Source: Bacteroidales bacterium (lineage in GTDB: Bacteria > Bacteroidota > Bacteroidia > Bacteroidales > UBA10428). From it: a DNA stretch of 64,000 nucleotides. The DNA is taken from NCBI GenBank assembly GCA_016933335.1, contig JAFGBD010000004.1:1-64000 (forward strand). The letters run 5' to 3'. Under the pieces are notes generated by a model. That model ran no database searches. It was given only the letters and a program-made list of their open reading frames with translations, and was not told the DNA's origin. Both the position numbers and the translations under genes were made by a program. Positions 63,267 through 64,000 of the stretch are shown piece by piece; within the stretch, counting starts at the first letter, position 1; every line of letters begins with the position of its first letter.

Positions 63267-64000
63267 ATGGCAACAGAACATCTTTTACTGGCTTTTGCAT
63301 TCACGCTTTTTGCGGGCTTGTCAACAGGCATAGGCAGTGCGATTGCTTTTTTCGCGCGCACGACAAACACCAGGTTTCTTTCCGTTGCGCTCGGATTTTC
63401 TGCCGGGGTGATGATTTATGTTTCGCTGATTGAGATATTCAGTAAGGCAAAGGAGTCGCTTGTTATCAGTCTTGGAGAATCCCGGGGTTACTGGGTTACT
63501 GTCATTGCCTTTTTTGCAGGTATGTTTCTCATTGCCATCATCGACAGGCTGGTCCCTGAAGAGGAGAACCCGCATGAGATCAAACTGGTTGAAGGCATAG
63601 AGCACCCGGAGATTTACAGGAAAAACAGGTTGCTCAGGATGGGATTGTTTTCGGCACTTGCCATTGCCATCCACAATTTTCCCGAAGGACTTGCCACATT
63701 TACAGCCACCCTGAGGGATCCGGGACTGGGTATTGCCATTGCTGTTGCAATAGCCATTCACAACATACCAGAAGGTATTGCCGTTTCGGTACCGATATAT
63801 TATGCCACAGGTGACAAACGCAAGGCATTCAGGCTGTCTTTCCTGTCGGGACTTGCAGAGCCTGCCGGAGCGCTGATCGGATACCTTATCCTGCTGCCCT
63901 TTTTCAATGATGTGATATTCGGCGTGCTGTTTGCCTCTGTGGCAGGCATCATGGTATTTATTTCGGTGGATGAGCTCCTTCCTGCAGCAAGGGAGTATGG
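63267..64000 (+). CDS. zupT: ZIP family metal transporter (ZupT-like), 3' end outside the window
   Basis: An open frame from the ATG at 63267 runs to the window end without a stop and gives 244 residues so far. It begins [17 protein letters not shown]. It has the ZIP metal-site motifs HNFPEG (in [14 protein letters not shown]) and HNIPEG (in [14 protein letters not shown]), about 35 residues apart, and several membrane helices. ZupT imports zinc, iron and other divalent metals. The protein is usually about 260-270 residues, so only the last part is missing. It follows the Crp/Fnr gene by 138 bases on the same strand. Confidence 0.93.
   Translation, partial: MATEHLLLAFAFTLFAGLSTGIGSAIAFFARTTNTRFLSVALGFSAGVMIYVSLIEIFSKAKESLVISLGESRGYWVTVIAFFAGMFLIAIIDRLVPEEENPHEIKLVEGIEHPEIYRKNRLLRMGLFSALAIAIHNFPEGLATFTATLRDPGLGIAIAVAIAIHNIPEGIAVSVPIYYATGDKRKAFRLSFLSGLAEPAGALIGYLILLPFFNDVIFGVLFASVAGIMVFISVDELLPAAREY

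Overview
The window reads as a dense, ordinary chromosome segment of a member of the Bacteroidota, most likely Bacteroidales-like. The signs are a fused LpxC-FabZ protein, a long-form IspG with a large insert, a GSCFA-family protein, a TonB-dependent receptor with an N-terminal carboxypeptidase-regulatory-like domain, an LptE-family lipoprotein upstream of SecG, and several exact matches to the Bacteroidota -7 promoter element TAnnTTTG. Base composition is moderately AT-rich and even. I see no rRNA, tRNA, CRISPR array, insertion sequence, phage or plasmid genes.

Layout. 1-4375: the 3' tail of a plus-strand gene, then a minus-strand operon mtnA-mtnP-lsrF-like aldolase-Zn alcohol dehydrogenase-VOC protein. 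4455-12206: a HAD phosphatase, a tricorn-like protease, ispG, a sirtuin, a small outer-membrane barrel and a small unknown protein. 12203-18283: the SUF iron-sulfur operon sufBCDS and, after a 470-base gap, sufE and a sufT-like gene. 18418-24200: thiL, then lpxD, lpxC/fabZ, lpxA and an HD phosphohydrolase. 24327-30125: the rimP-nusA-infB translation/transcription operon with a hairpin leader, then queG. 30206-36964: yjbQ, a GSCFA protein, a TonB receptor with a lipoprotein partner, a second lpxA-like gene and kdsB. 37070-42675: a sigma-54-type activator, lptE, a TPR protein and secG, then groES-groEL. 42692-50795: a lipoprotein-like isoaspartyl methyltransferase, a repeat-rich secreted protein, two SiaC-like regulators around cysS, a cytidylate-kinase-like protein, apt, a LapA-like protein and gpmA. 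50841-56292: metal export (a permease fused to a heavy-metal domain, and a CDF transporter), lgt and a large Ig-like lipoprotein. 56332-61063: two tandem FIST proteins and a hybrid histidine kinase. 61154-64000: comF, osmC-like, a Crp/Fnr regulator and a ZIP metal transporter cut by the window end.

How they work together. Envelope biogenesis dominates: lipid A synthesis (lpxA, lpxC/fabZ, lpxD, a second lpxA-like gene), KDO activation (kdsB), LPS export (lptE), lipoprotein maturation (lgt) and secretion (secG). Iron-sulfur assembly (suf) serves the Fe-S enzymes IspG and QueG found nearby.

The most promising candidate for something little described is the first operon. It pairs the methylthioadenosine/5'-deoxyadenosine salvage enzymes MtnP and MtnA with an LsrF-type class I aldolase and an alcohol dehydrogenase. 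That would complete a dihydroxyacetone-phosphate shunt with an unexpected aldolase. The FIST-FIST-hybrid kinase cluster, which resembles NosP-type nitric oxide sensing, is the second candidate.
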